In this document: positions 37,066 to 49,061 of the stretch, piece after piece
Numbering within the stretch: the stretch's first letter is position 1
Layout of the letters: each line of letters begins with the position of its first letter
NCBI RefSeq assembly: GCF_009730915.1
Contig: NC_052477.1
Coordinates: forward strand, 1,691,699 to 1,755,698
Source of the DNA: Dioscorea cayenensis subsp. rotundata
Lineage: Eukaryota > Streptophyta > Magnoliopsida > Dioscoreales > Dioscoreaceae
Reading direction: 5' to 3'
Length of the DNA stretch: 64,000 nucleotides
Position numbers and translations under genes: made by a program
The notes under the pieces: generated by a model
What the model saw: the letters and a program-made list of their open reading frames with translations, nothing else
Database searches by the model: none
What the model was told of the DNA's origin: nothing

Positions 37066-39617
37066 TGTCACACCCCGACTTGCGGCCCCGGGACGCGACA
37101 ATCACCACAATGACCCGAGGAGGGATACCTCACCATTCTACTCTCGAGTCGTCGTAAGGCTAGCACAAACCCGAATCAATACCACTTAACCAAAAAACAC
37201 TTACACAGGAAGATATACAAGACTAAAGATACATCTAATACACAGAAGAAGCAACAACATCAAACCTATTAATGAAATTCAAGAAGCATATTGATCATAA
37301 ATACCACAAGGTTTCAACATAAATAAACAACATATGAAACCTACACATAGAGTAGCAAATACACTAGTGGATCCATGTTCTTATACAATGCAAAATGTTC
37401 TTTAAGAAATATACATAAGACAAGAAATATAAAGATAAATGCCAACAGTTCATTACACAGCCATACTACTGCTTGCTAAATTAAAGCCTGGAAAGGAGGT
37501 AGGGGGTGAGTAACCTAAGTCACTTAGTGAATGGGTTAGCATAGTTTTAGCAGAATAGTCAAATAAACCAAAGAATTTTCTTAAACAATATCTCATACTA
37601 AAACATGAATTTTGACATTTCACATAAGTACAGATAAACGCAAGGTATAAGAATCAAATCAATCAACCTCATAAAATACCCATTTTCGATCAAATGAATG
37701 TTTCAACAATTTTAAAAAAAATCCACAAATGTATAACTCAAGTTCAATATTACATATAAGATAAGCCTAACATCAAACAATGTCTTAACAAGTATACAAT
37801 AGAATACTACTCAAAAACCCAATCACATGAAAACAAAAATCTTCTCAAATACGAAAATTCCATCTCGAAGTAATGATCAATGGCCTAAAAACGCTTTCAA
37901 ACTTAGCTGCCATCGCGACTTGGTGAGAGCCATCAAAATGTTCATAACTTTGATGTTGGCCCACCAAGACCGATATGGTGACTCCAGATTCTCAATGCAT
38001 ATCCATTCAAGATTCTACATGCCACTTGAACTGGACAACAAACTCGGGTCTTCACGCCACCTCAACAGGTTGGCAGTGAGGATTGCCTACAATAGTAGGG
38101 CAAGGCTCCGCCTGGTCACCATCAAAACATGTGGAAGCACAACAAAATGCAATATATGCATAACAAGCATGCGGTCCGGATCAAGACACCATCCCCAACT
38201 CGGGATGAAAAGCCCGATTCAACAAATCTCAATGGTAAAAAGCTCAACAACAAATAAAACATGCTTTCAAAGATCATTTTTAATTTCCAAAGCGTGAGGC
38301 AATAATGGCATAATACTTTTTGATCAACCAATTAAGAGTTTTCCAAATATAAATCAAAAGTAGTAAAGTTTTATCCAAATAGATCAACACATCGAATTGA
38401 ATACGATAAAATCAGGACACAATCATAAATCACACAAAGACGGCATTTAAATCAAATTCTACTAAAATGTGCATCAACATAAACCCACTCACTCTTAGGC
38501 GATTTAAATTTCTAGCACGCTAATCTTCCGCCAGTTCCTTTCTTCGAGCTGAGATCTCACCGCCTAGCCAAAGCACCAACGTAAACAATAAGAAATAAAA
38601 CAAGTCAACCACAACCAAGGAAACCCTAGGTTCACTAATCGACGAGCAACCCTAAGTCGACTCTAGGGTTGTCTCAGAATTGGCTACCAAGGTTTCCAAG
38701 AAGTTTCTACGGATGATTGGCTTCAACATAAACCAAAGAAACAAGTAAACAAGGAAGGTTCACTAGTGCTACAGTAACACTACAGTAATCAAGAAACCTA
38801 GCAAGAAATGGTTCATGGATTCAACAATCCAAGGAAGCTAAAACAATGCAAAACAAAACTCTTAAGTTATCAAAACTATAACTAACAAGAAGAACATGGA
38901 TCAAGCCAACAATCAAACCCTTAGGCTGTCATCCCTCAACAACAAGGAAAAACATGAAAATGGGGGCTTACCTCAAAGTTTCAAAGGAAAGATGGATGAA
39001 TCTTGGCTCCTATGTTGGAAGAACAAGGCTAGAAACTTCTCTTATAACTCCAAAAAAACATTAAGGAAATGAGAGGAAGAAGGGGGAAGAAATGGAAAAG
39101 GGTTAGGGTTTACAAAGACTCAGAAACCCCTTCAATCAAAGTTGGAAAAGGCAAAACACTGGCGTACTTCACAAAAAGCACTAGCGTGCTTAGGGAAAAG
39201 CACGGGTGTACTTCAGAAAAGAGCACGCATGGACGTCGCCAGGAAAGCATGGGCGTGCTTCAAGAAAGAGCACATGTGTGCTTTACCTCGTGCAAATCTT
39301 TCAAATTTCAGAAAACACTCAACACAGGTAGTGGTCTTCGAGCAGAGTCGTGCTCTTCAAAGCAGGGGTGTGCTTCAGGGTGTGCTTCAGGGCGTGCTTA
39401 TTACAGGTTGGCCAATTTTACTCCAAAATCAAGTCAAACACTCTCATGTAAAAAGCATGAGCATAAACATGGTCTAAACACCGACGTGCTTATGTTTTTA
39501 GACTAAAAACATCAAAACACACTACTTTTCACCAAAGAACTTCCCCAACTAAAACAAACACTTTGGAACGCACTTGGAAAAGACGACAACGGCAAGGAAA
39601 AGGTCACTAATACCACA
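37066..39617. mobile_element. Probable solo LTR of a gypsy-type retrotransposon
   Basis: Starts TGTCACACCCCGACTTGCGG after an AT-rich flank and ends in TACCACA, giving the TG...CA ends of an LTR. The five bases outside are TCATA and TTATA, a duplication with one mismatch. At 2.55 kb it is in the size range of long gypsy LTRs. There is no coding sequence, primer binding site or second LTR nearby, so a solo LTR left by recombination is the simplest reading. The superfamily call rests on length and on the TGTCACACCCC start, which is inference. Confidence 0.6.
39160..39415. repeat. Degenerate short repeats with AGCACG/CGTGCT dyads
   Basis: About eight imperfect copies of a motif like GAAAAGCACGGGTGTACTTC or GGGCGTGCTTCAAG. 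AGCAC followed by GTGCT forms repeated small dyads. It lies near the right end of the probable solo LTR. The overlapping open frames here are by-products of the repeat. Confidence 0.6.
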
Positions 39618-40169
39618 TTATAGTTCCAAATTGTATAGTAGTACACACACAAAATATATATCTAACTACAATTGTTTTGAATAGATAAGCTTTAATGGAC
39701 ATATGCTATGACAACGAAGATCTTCCAATAGGAATGCTTACCAAACTTGATAAAGTAAACATTATTTCGGTATTCCTTTGCTTTATCATAAATAAAAATT
39801 ATTATCAATATTTATTTCACGCAAATATATATATTTTAAAATTATTAAAATGGTAAAACCTCCATAGCAAATTAGGGAATTATATAGTATCTACCGATTT
39901 CTGAAGTGATTCGTGGCCTTTTCATATCCCTTGGCGTTTGAAACCAACTTTAATTAATACGCATCTTCCTCTTGAAAACATTACCATTAAATAGTCTTAA
40001 TTTCAGAGAGTTTTATAACAATTGGTTAGCATTTAGCTACATATATAATTTTTAATTTTAACCACATAATTTTTATAAATATCTAATGAAGAAACTCATA
40101 TATATATTAGTATCTAACAACCAATTGCTTCTTCCCTAAGCCATCAAAAGCATTAAAAAAAAAACTTAG

Positions 40170-40515
40170 CTTTGAACATATCAGTGATGGCATTTTCAAG
40201 TATTTGAGATCTCTATTTTCTTGTTACAGTGGCAGAATTTTCGTCTCTAAAATCTCTACTTTCATGTAGCATTGATGTAATTTTCCTTCTCTGAAACCCC
40301 TATTTTCTTGTAGTAGTGATAAAATTTTATGTCTCATTTTCTGATACCTTTGTTTATTTTAGTAGTGAACGAGAGGAAGAGAATCATGGGGGTGCAACTT
40401 ATTCAAACTTGGCAAATGCTTCCGCAAATGCTTTAGCTGCAGGATCACGCCTAAATTCGATTCCTTAATGGAAGAGTATCGCAATATCAGCAGCGCTGCT
40501 AGAAACTTCTTAAAC
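40170..40515 (+). pseudogene. Decayed 5' copy of the 299-residue MGC gene
   Basis: Aligns with the promoter and first ~40 codons of the intact gene at 44454: shared landmarks are GTGATGGCATTTTCA/GTGACGGAATTTTTCA, TTGTAGTAGTGATAAAATTT, AGGATCACGCC, GATTCCTTAATGGAAGA and TATCGCAA. The copy has lost the reading frame (stop codons within ~20 codons of its ATG-like start at 40388) and breaks off after ACTTCTTAAACTC. It is therefore a truncated paralog sitting inside the repeat array. Confidence 0.75.
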
Positions 40516-40771
40516 TCTTGAATAGAAAAGCTTTGATGGACATATACTAGAAAAGTTTTATAACAATTGGTTAGTATTTAGCCACATAATTTTTTTTATT
40601 TTTTAATTGTAACCACATAATTTTTATAAATATCTAATGAAGAAACTCATATATAATTGTTAGATGAGTTGCAATTTTGGACTAGTGATGCCGTGTGTGG
40701 AATGAAACTAGTATATGTCATAAAAGAAAAAAAAAAAGGAATAAAATAAAGTTGACTAACAATGCCGTTTG

Positions 40772-41294
40772 TAGTGGTGTCAAACGGGCTGACCCGGCCC
40801 GGGCCCACACGGCCCATGCACTATGCGTGCTCGGGCCGGCCGCAGCCCGTCTGAAATCGTGCTTGGGGCCGGCACGGTCAATAACTCACAAGGTCGGCCC
40901 GTGCCACGTGGCCGCAGGTTATATTATATTTATATTTTTTATTTTAAACCCCAAAAATATAAAAAAATACCCTAAAATTGCTAAAAAAATATAAAAAAAT
41001 ATACTAAAATTTAAAAACATAGAACTAAAAGCTTTATTGACTAAAAAAACAAAAAAATATACCATTTTTAAAAAGAAAAAAACTTACGTTTAGGTGCTGG
41101 GGCCATGTTGGCTGAAGCGGGCCAGCGAGCCGTCTTCGGCCCGGTAGACGCAAATTCTAACTCGACATGGCCCGGGGTATGGGCGTGCACGCTCGAGCAC
41201 GATCTTGTAGCCCAGTGCTTGGGCCAAGCACGGCCCCAGACTCATCTGAGGGCGTCGTGCAGCCAGGGCGAGCATGACCCATTTGACACCACTA
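40772..41294. mobile_element. hAT-like MITE inserted in the repeat array
   Basis: Ends are inverted: TAGTGGTGTCAAACGGGC on the left and, on the complement, TAGTGGTGTCAAATGGG on the right. The subterminal regions are GC-rich (GGGCCGGC blocks) and the centre is AT-rich without a gene. Other copies of the array read straight through this position (GCCGTTTGTAGACTGAAAC), which shows the insert directly. Flanking bases suggest a mutated 8-bp duplication. Confidence 0.72.
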
Positions 41295-44200
41295 GCTGGG
41301 TTTGTGAGGCGAAACCGAGTATAAATGTTAAAATATATTACACATTACCTCTTTATTTAAATTTAAACTCTAATGTTCATTCATATATAATCCAAGATTT
41401 GTAACAACTGGTTAGTATTTAGCCACATAAACTTTTATTTTTTTTTAATTATAACCACGGAAGTTTTATAAATATCTAATGAAAAAGATCGTGTATATAT
41501 AATAGTACTTAACAACTAATTGCTGCTTTATCATAAATAAAAATTATTATCAATATTTATTTCACACAAATATATATATATATATATATTGAAATTATTA
41601 AAATGGTAGACCCTCCATAGCAAATTAGGGAATTATATAGTATCTAAGGATTTCTGAAGTGATTCGTGGCTTTTTGATATCCCTTAGCGTTTGAAACCAA
41701 CTTTCATTAATACTTATCTTCCTCTTGAAAACATTACCATTGAATAGTCTTAATTTCAGAGTTTTATAACAGTTGGTTAGTATTTAGCCACATAATTTTT
41801 TTTTATTTTTTAATTATAACCACATAATTTTTATAAATATCTAATGAAGAAACTCATATATAATTGTTAGATGAGTTGCAATTTTGGAATAGTGATGCCG
41901 TGTGGGAATGAAACTAGTATATGTCATAAAAGAAAAAAAAAGGAATAAAATAAAGTTAACTAACAATGCCGTTTGTAGACTGAAACTAGTATAAATGTTA
42001 AAATATATTGCACGTTTTCTCTTTATTTAAATTTAAACTCTAATGTTCATTCATATATAATCCGAGATTTGTAACAACTAGTTAGTATTTAATTAGCCAC
42101 ATAAATTTTTGATTGTTTTTTAATTATAAGCACAAAATTTTTATAAATATCTAATGAAAAAGCTCGTGTATATAAAATAGTACTTAACAACTAATTGCTG
42201 CTTTATCATAAATAAAAATTATGATTAATATTTATTTCACGCAAATATATATTGAAATTATTAAAATGGTAAACCCTCCACAGCAAATTAGGGAGTTATA
42301 TAGTATCTACCCATTTTTGAAGTGATTTGTGGCTTTTTCATATCCTTTGGAATTTGAAACCAACTTCATAAATACGCATCTTCCTCTTGAAAACATTACC
42401 ATTGAATAGTCTTAATTTCAGAGTTTTATAACAATTGGTTAGTATTTAGCCACATATATTTTTTTATTTTTTAAATGTAACCACATAATTTTTATAAATA
42501 TCTAATGAAGAAACTCATATATAATTGTTTGATGAGTTGCAATTTTGGACTAGTGATGCCGTGTGTGGAATAAAACTAGTATATGTCATAAAAGAAAAAA
42601 AAAAGAATATCATAAAGTTGACTAACAATGCCGTTTGTAGACTGAAACCAGTATATATGTTAAAATTTATCACACGTTACCTCTTTATTTAAATTTAAAC
42701 TCTAATGTTCATTCATATATAATCCTAGATTTGTAACAACTGGTTAGTATTTAGCCACATAAACTTTTGATTATTTTTTTAATTATAACCATAGAAGTTT
42801 TATAAATATCTAATGAAAAAGTTCGTGTATATATAATAGTACTTAACAACTAATTGCTGCTTTATCATAAATAAAAATTATTATCAATATTTATTTCACG
42901 CAAATATATATATATATATATATATTGAAATTATTAAAATGGTAAACCCTTCAAAGCAAATTAGGGAATTATATAGTATTTACCGATTTCTGATGTGATT
43001 CGTGGCTTTTTGATATCCCTTGGCGTTTGAAACCAACTTTCGTTAATACCTATCTTCCATTTGAAAAGATTACCATTGAATAGTCTTAATTTCAGAGTTT
43101 TATAACAATTGGTTAGTATTTAGCCACATAATTTTTTTTTATTTTTTAATTGTAACCACATAATTTTTATAAATATCTAATGAAGAAACTCATATATAAT
43201 TGTTAGATGAGTTGCAGTTTTGGACTAGTGATGCCGTGTGTGGAATGAAACTAGTATATGTCATAAAAGAAAAAAAGGAATAAAATAAAGTTGACTAACA
43301 ATGCCGTTTGTAGACTGAAACCAGTATAAATGTTAAAATATATTACACGTTACCTCTTTATTGAAATTTAAACTCTAATGTTCATTCATATATAATCCGA
43401 GATTTGTAACAATTGGTTAGTATTTAATTAGCCACATAAACTTTTGATTTTTTTTAATTATAACCACAGAATTTTTATAAAAATATAATGAAAAGCTTGT
43501 GTATATATAATAGTACTTAATTACTAATTTCTGCTTTATCATAATTAAAAATTATGATCAATATTTATTTCAAGCAAATATATATTGAAATTATTAAAAT
43601 GGTAAACCATCCACAGCAAATTAGGGAATTATATAGTATCTACCGATTTTTGAAGTGATTTGTGGCTTTTCATATCCTTTGGCATTTGAAACCAACTTCA
43701 TTAATACGCATCTTCCTCTTGAAAACATTACCATTGAATAGTCTTAATTTCAGAGTTTTATAACAATTGGTTAGTATTTAGCCACATAATTTTTTTTTAT
43801 TTTTTAAATGTAACCACAAAATTTTTATACATATCTAATGAAGAAACTCATATATAATTGTTAGATGAGTTACAATTTTGGACTAGCGATGCCGTCTGTG
43901 GAATGAAACTAGTATATGTCATAAAAGAAAAAAAAAGAATAAGATAAAGTTGACTAAAAATGTCGTTTATAAACTGAAACCAATATAAATGTTAAAATAT
44001 ATTACACGTTTTCTCTTTATTTAAATTTAAACTCTAATAATCATTCATATATAATCCGAGATTTGTAACAATTGGTTAGTATTTAATTAGCCACATAAAA
44101 TTTTCTTCTTAAGTACTATTATAATAGTACTTAAGAAGTAATTATTACTTCTCTAATATGGCATCAAAAGCGTAAAAAAAAAAAAGAAAAAAAATCTGAG

Positions 44201-44453
44201 TTTTGAATTCGTTAGTGACGGAATTTTTCATCTTTGAGATCCATGTTTTTTTTTGGTAGCAGTGGCGGAAATTTTAATCTGTAAGACGTCTTCTTTCTTG
44301 CAGCCTTGATGAAATTTTCTATATTTGAAACTCCTATTTTTTTAACGGATTTTTTCGTTCTGACACCCTTATTTTTCTTGTAGCAGTGACAAAAATTTTC
44401 GTCTCTAAAGCCTTTGTTTGTTTTGTTAGTGAAGGAGAGCAATAGGATCATGC

Positions 44454-45353
44454 ATGGGGTGCATCATATCCAAAATTCGCAAATTCTTGCGCAAATGCTT
44501 CGGCCCCAAGATCACGCCCAAAGTCGATTCCTTAATGGAAGATTATCGCAAGTTCAGCACCCCTGCCAAAAACGTCTTAAGCTCTTTCATAGAACAACTC
44601 AGAGAGAACCAATCCACCTCCGCCGATCTCCTTGAAGAAGCCGTCAACCGTTTCAGAAATGACGAGCCCAACACGTCCGTCCTCATGAGTTTGCAAAAGT
44701 TCAAAGCCAAGTGCAACACTTACCTCCATGAAAATAATCTTAACAGCTCATGCGAACGGGAGGACAGCTGTAATACCTATACCGACAAGTTCTCAGGTGT
44801 TAAAAACATCCTGGATGAAGATCTCAAAATGGTGGAACGTTGGAATACAGTTGCACAATGGGTTTTCTTTGTGATCAGCCTTGGATTGCAAATCACTTCT
44901 TCGGTGCTTTCTTACGTGGGTAACCATCCGTTGGTTGCCGCTGTCATTGGCCCTGTGGTGTGCAAGGGGATTGACTCACTGGAAAGTAAGATTAACAACC
45001 TTTGTTTTGAAAAGCGTAAGAACTCCCTTAAAAACAAGATAGACAATGTTGATCTATTGATGATAGCCATTGATAAGCATCGCAGAATTAAAGACCGCAT
45101 GCTGCAAGCTTCAAGAGACATTGAAAAGATCAACGGCTTTAAAGCGCGTGTTCATAAGCTGGTGGATGTTTATATTAGTAACTTTGCTGATCATGGGAAT
45201 GATGAGGAAGCGGCAAAGTTAGCAGCCATGGATAGGATTGAAACTGAGAATAGATGTTTACAGATAAGTCTTCAGGATTTGTTGAGGAACGTGGAGCGGT
45301 GTCTTGAGGACCTCAGCACAGCCACGGAAAACATCCAAAGGCTTAAAAATTAA
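44454..45353 (+). CDS. Unrecognised 299-residue protein with N-terminal MGC acylation motif
   Basis: Single intact open frame; I do not recognise the family with confidence. The N-terminus MGCIISK fits N-myristoylation at Gly2 with palmitoylation at Cys3, so attachment to a membrane is likely. It continues with a basic stretch (KIRKFLRKC). Residues about 25-70 and 176-298 are strongly helical and charged, with heptad-like spacing. A hydrophobic stretch lies at about 133-170 (WVFFVISLGLQITSS, HPLVAAVIGPVVC). This layout loosely resembles UPF0496/At14a-like membrane proteins, but that is a guess. A decayed copy of its 5' part lies 4.1 kb upstream, and the interval is filled with the 660-675-bp array. 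Codon use looks ordinary and coding-like, with many C-ending codons compared with the AT-rich surroundings. Confidence 0.7.
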   Translation: MGCIISKIRKFLRKCFGPKITPKVDSLMEDYRKFSTPAKNVLSSFIEQLRENQSTSADLLEEAVNRFRNDEPNTSVLMSLQKFKAKCNTYLHENNLNSSCEREDSCNTYTDKFSGVKNILDEDLKMVERWNTVAQWVFFVISLGLQITSSVLSYVGNHPLVAAVIGPVVCKGIDSLESKINNLCFEKRKNSLKNKIDNVDLLMIAIDKHRRIKDRMLQASRDIEKINGFKARVHKLVDVYISNFADHGNDEEAAKLAAMDRIETENRCLQISLQDLLRNVERCLEDLSTATENIQRLKN

Positions 45354-47207
45354 TGAGGTAAAATTAAAAGCACATGGAGGTATATTAGTGGTGGTACGAT
45401 GGCTGCGGAGGCGCAGGACCGATCGATCACGGGTTAGGTGTTGATTTTCTTTGTTGGGTTTCGAAGAAGCCTGTTGTTTTCCGTGTTTTGTTTATGTTTT
45501 TGTCGTTTGTTTTGGATTTATTGTTGTATCATATTTAGGAGTTTGTAATTTTATTCTTTGTTTATCTTTCGCCTTTTTTACTTTTTGATTAGTAGAGAAT
45601 TGCTGTGCACTTGCTTTGTCTTAATTGAAATGGTTTATTCATTTTTTTTTTTTTAAAAAACAAACTACTGCATATACAAGATTGCATATACTTCCATCCT
45701 GTTTCTTGTGTTTTTGTTTTTCATATCTCCTCCGTTTGTTCGCATTTGTTACCTCTTACTTTTTTATCAATAAAATAAATAAATAAATATATAAATTTGT
45801 ATTTACAGATAAATAAGAATGCACTAATTCAAAATGACGCATGCACTGATTCAAGCACTGGCTAGATGCCAAAACATTCTGACTAGCGAGTCATCTACAA
45901 ATGGCAGAGGCTTTTTTTTCTTTTAATTAAATAATCAGTTAAAAATGCAAACAAATTATTTATTTGTAATATATATATATAGAGAAGTGTAGACTATATC
46001 AATCTCATAATTAATCACTATGATTAATTTCTCATTGTACTTGTATAAATAAACTAAGAACTAATACATCAATTAGAAAACACTTTCAACAATTAACAAT
46101 GGACTTGATATACAAAAGAAACAAATATAGGGCACTAAACTTTTCAACATGGAGAACTCAATTGAGAAAAACCACAGGATTGAAGACTGGACCTTCATCC
46201 CATCATTGGAGAAAAACAACCGTGAGAATGAACTTGGATCTGTTCAAGCTCTTTCACCCCTCCAATTCTGCCCGACCCAGCTTCTAATGTCTCAGATATT
46301 GTTGGGCCCAACATTGACAATGATTTTAAATCAAACTAAGGCCGTTTTGAATGAGTTGATAACTGGTGAGCTGGATTATGATGCCAAGCTTGCAGGGATT
46401 AAACAGTTTCACACTAATGAACCAAATTAACTTAATTAAAAGCAGCTAATTTGAACCTGCTCTCAAACAAGATGAGCCCAACTTGATGCCGACCCAAGTT
46501 GTGTGACCATAGCCCATCATGAAGCCCAAATCAATTTTAAGTGGGCCTGAAGCTCTACAGCCCTAGCTAGGGTAACTAAAGGTTTTTCGGCTGACCCAGA
46601 AAATAGTGCCAATAGCCTGCTACGATGCTTCTAAACCTCTAATTCCCCAAGCCATTATTTTGGGGTACATTAGGCATTTAAAGCCATGCCCACCTCAAGA
46701 TTATGGCTTGATTAAATCCACAAACTCACCTCAGACTGTGAAAATGAAAAGGTCTTTGATAAAAACCTAGCTGAAAATTTTACAGGAGACCGGTAGGATG
46801 AAGTAACTATTAAAGAATGACAGTTGCTCCCAAGGAGTGGTCCAAATTATTATTTTTTTTTAATCTTTCTATGTCCATGTCCAGTGGACTGATTTTGTGT
46901 TGTTATCTCTATTATTGTATTTGTGTGTTTGTGTTTTTTTAATTAAATTAATGTGTTTATCTACTTTTTCTAAAAAAAAATCACAATATTTCATTTAGAT
47001 GAATAATTTATGCAATGAAAATAATAGGAATGCAAAGTTTTTTTTTTTTTTTTTAATAAAAGTAAGAAACGTTGCCCTATAAAGGGTTGTCAAAAAGATA
47101 GATAAGTATGTTGGTGCATTAGTTTTGGTGGTTTAACAACCCTTAAAGATTTACTATATGGGGTAAACTAGCACGAGAGGCAATGCGGCATACTACATGT
47201 GCCTAAG
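45354..47207. other. 3' flank of the MGC gene and unclassified region
   Basis: 45354-45800 is probably 3' UTR. From about 46090 to 46430 there is a plus-strand open frame (MENSIEKNHRIEDWTFIPSL onward, from 46149) followed by stop-broken sequence to ~46850 and a T-rich tail at ~46850-46980. It looks like a retroelement remnant, but I found no diagnostic motif. Confidence 0.35.
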
Positions 47208-49061
47208 TGTTGAGATAATGATGTTTATTTTTAATTTAGTTAGGATATTTTTTATTTAAATATTTAAGTTAGCTGTTTGTTGATTAAGATTCAAATTAGT
47301 AGAAGATTATCTTTTCAAAATTTTGCCTCTATAAAAGCTTCAGTGGTTATGAATAAAGTATGCAATTTTTTTCATCTCTTTTTTTAAGTTATCAGTGGTA
47401 TCAAGAGTCGGGTTTTCAACAAAAGGGAGAGTTGTTTGTAGCGAAGAAATTTACAATGTCTGCCGACAATTTTGTGCAACCATCTATTTCACGTTTTGAT
47501 GGTCACTACGATCATTGGAGCATGTTGATGGGAAATTTTTTAAAATTAAAAGAGTATTGAAATATTGTTGAATTTGGAGTTGAAACCTCGAATGTTGGAG
47601 TGGTACCTATAGAAGCACAATGGAAGGAACTTGAGGCATCAAAGTTGAAAGACTTGAAGGCGAAGAATTACTTATTTCAGGCCACTGATCAATCTATTTT
47701 GGAGACGATTCTTTGCAAAGAAACCTCTAAGTATATTTGGGATTCAATGAAGAGAAAATATCAAGACTCATCAAGAGTGAATCGTGCACAACTTCAAGCT
47801 TTGAGAAGGGATCTTGAAAATCTACAAATGAAGGATGACGAATCTGTTAACAACTATTTTGCAAGAACCTTGGGGTTAGCCAATAATATGTGTTTTTATG
47901 GGGAGAAGATAAACAATGTGGCTATTGTTGAAAAGATATTGAAATCTTTGACAACAAAATTTGACTATATATAGTCTGCTCAACTGAAAAATCAAATGAC
48001 ATGGATGCATTCTCCGTTGATGAACTTCAAAGCTCTTTATTAGTTCATGAACAGAAGATGAACTGTAATTTTACTGCTGAGGAGGAAGCTTTGAAGGCCT
48101 CTACAACCAATAACTTCTCAATATTGTCGAGGTGGAAGTAGAGGAAGAGCGGATAGAGGCTACAAAAGTAGCAACAGAAATACTAATGATGGTTATCTAC
48201 AAAGTAAAGGAAGAGGACGAAGTCAATAGTTTGGTAAATCTAAGATTGATTGCTTTAGATGTCATCGATTTGGTCATTCCTGTTTTAAATGTTACACCAA
48301 GCTACCTAATGACAAAGACAAAGGAAAAGAGACTTTGCTAATGGTAATTCAAGATAGTTAGAAATCTCACAAGTCAGATATTTGGTTTGTGGACACTGGT
48401 TGTAGCAACCATATGTGTGGAAGTAAGTCCTTCTTCCCTTACTTAAATGAAGATTTTCAATTTATTGTTAACTTTGGAGATTATTCTATGTGAATGTGAT
48501 GGGAAAGGGTGACATTAATATAAAAACCAAGAATTGTTTTATAGAAAATATTTCTAACATTTTTTATGTTCTTGACTTAAAAAGTAACTTGTTGAATGCT
48601 GGTTAGTTGCAAGAGAAAGAATATACAATTACTATTTAGAAGGGTACTTGTGAAATATATGATCCTTGTGGAGGTGCAATTGAAATTATGTCTATGAATA
48701 CAAATAGGTTGTTTCCTATGAAGATTGAATGTGTTGGATTTTGTTTGATGGCTAAAACAAAAGATTCCTCATGGCTATGGGATTATAGGTATGGTCACTT
48801 GAGCTTTGGCTGATTGAAGATACTCCAAGAAAAACATATGGTTATAGGGCTTCCTAAAATTACTATTTCCTCCCAAGTTTGTGAAGAGTGTGCTATTGGC
48901 AAACAACATTGTACTCCTTTCTCTAAGGAAAATCTTGGAGAGCAAAAGATGTTCTAGAACTGGTTCACTCTGATATTTATGGACTAATTAATCCTACTTC
49001 TAATGGAGGTAAAAGATATTTTATTACTTTCACTAATGATTATTCTCGGAAAACTTGTGAT
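47208..49061 (+). mobile_element. Copia element A, 5' half (LTR, gag, protease, start of integrase)
   Basis: A short 5' LTR (about 47208-47394, TGTTGAGATAATG to TTATCA) is followed at once by a primer-binding-like GTGGTATCAAGAGTC. Gag starts at 47456 (MSADNFVQPSISRFDGHYDH) and has the UBN2-type block DSSRVNRAQLQALRRDLENL. A zinc knuckle (CFRCHRFGHSCFKC) and protease motif (DTGCSNHM at about 48390) follow, then integrase up to GGKRYFITFTNDYSRKTC. It is broken by many stops, the first a TGA at codon 35 of gag. The element ends abruptly at about 49061 where SR-gene sequence begins; reverse transcriptase and 3' LTR are missing. Confidence 0.85.

Larger units (their letters stand above)
39775..44105. 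repeat. Array of ~660-675-bp repeat units
   Basis: The anchor GCTTTATCATAAATAAAAATT recurs at 39780, 41525, 42200 and 42859, with a variant at 43533, so clean periods are 675, 659 and 674 bp. Each unit contains TAACAATTGGTTAGTATTTA twice, GATGCCGTGTGTGGAATGAA, TGACTAACAATGCCGTTTG and AAACATTACCATTGAATAG. The larger first interval is explained by a decayed gene copy (about 40170-40510) and a 523-bp hAT-like insert. Units are very similar, which points to recent amplification or homogenisation. The array ends just before the intact 299-residue gene. Confidence 0.85.

Noticed and set aside
39069..39506. Overlapping plus-strand open frames of 111-145 codons
   Set aside because: They come from the short repeated dyads near the end of the probable LTR.
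40695..41404. GC-rich open frames of 61-99 codons
   Set aside because: They lie in the GC-rich ends of the hAT-like MITE and are not conserved coding sequence.
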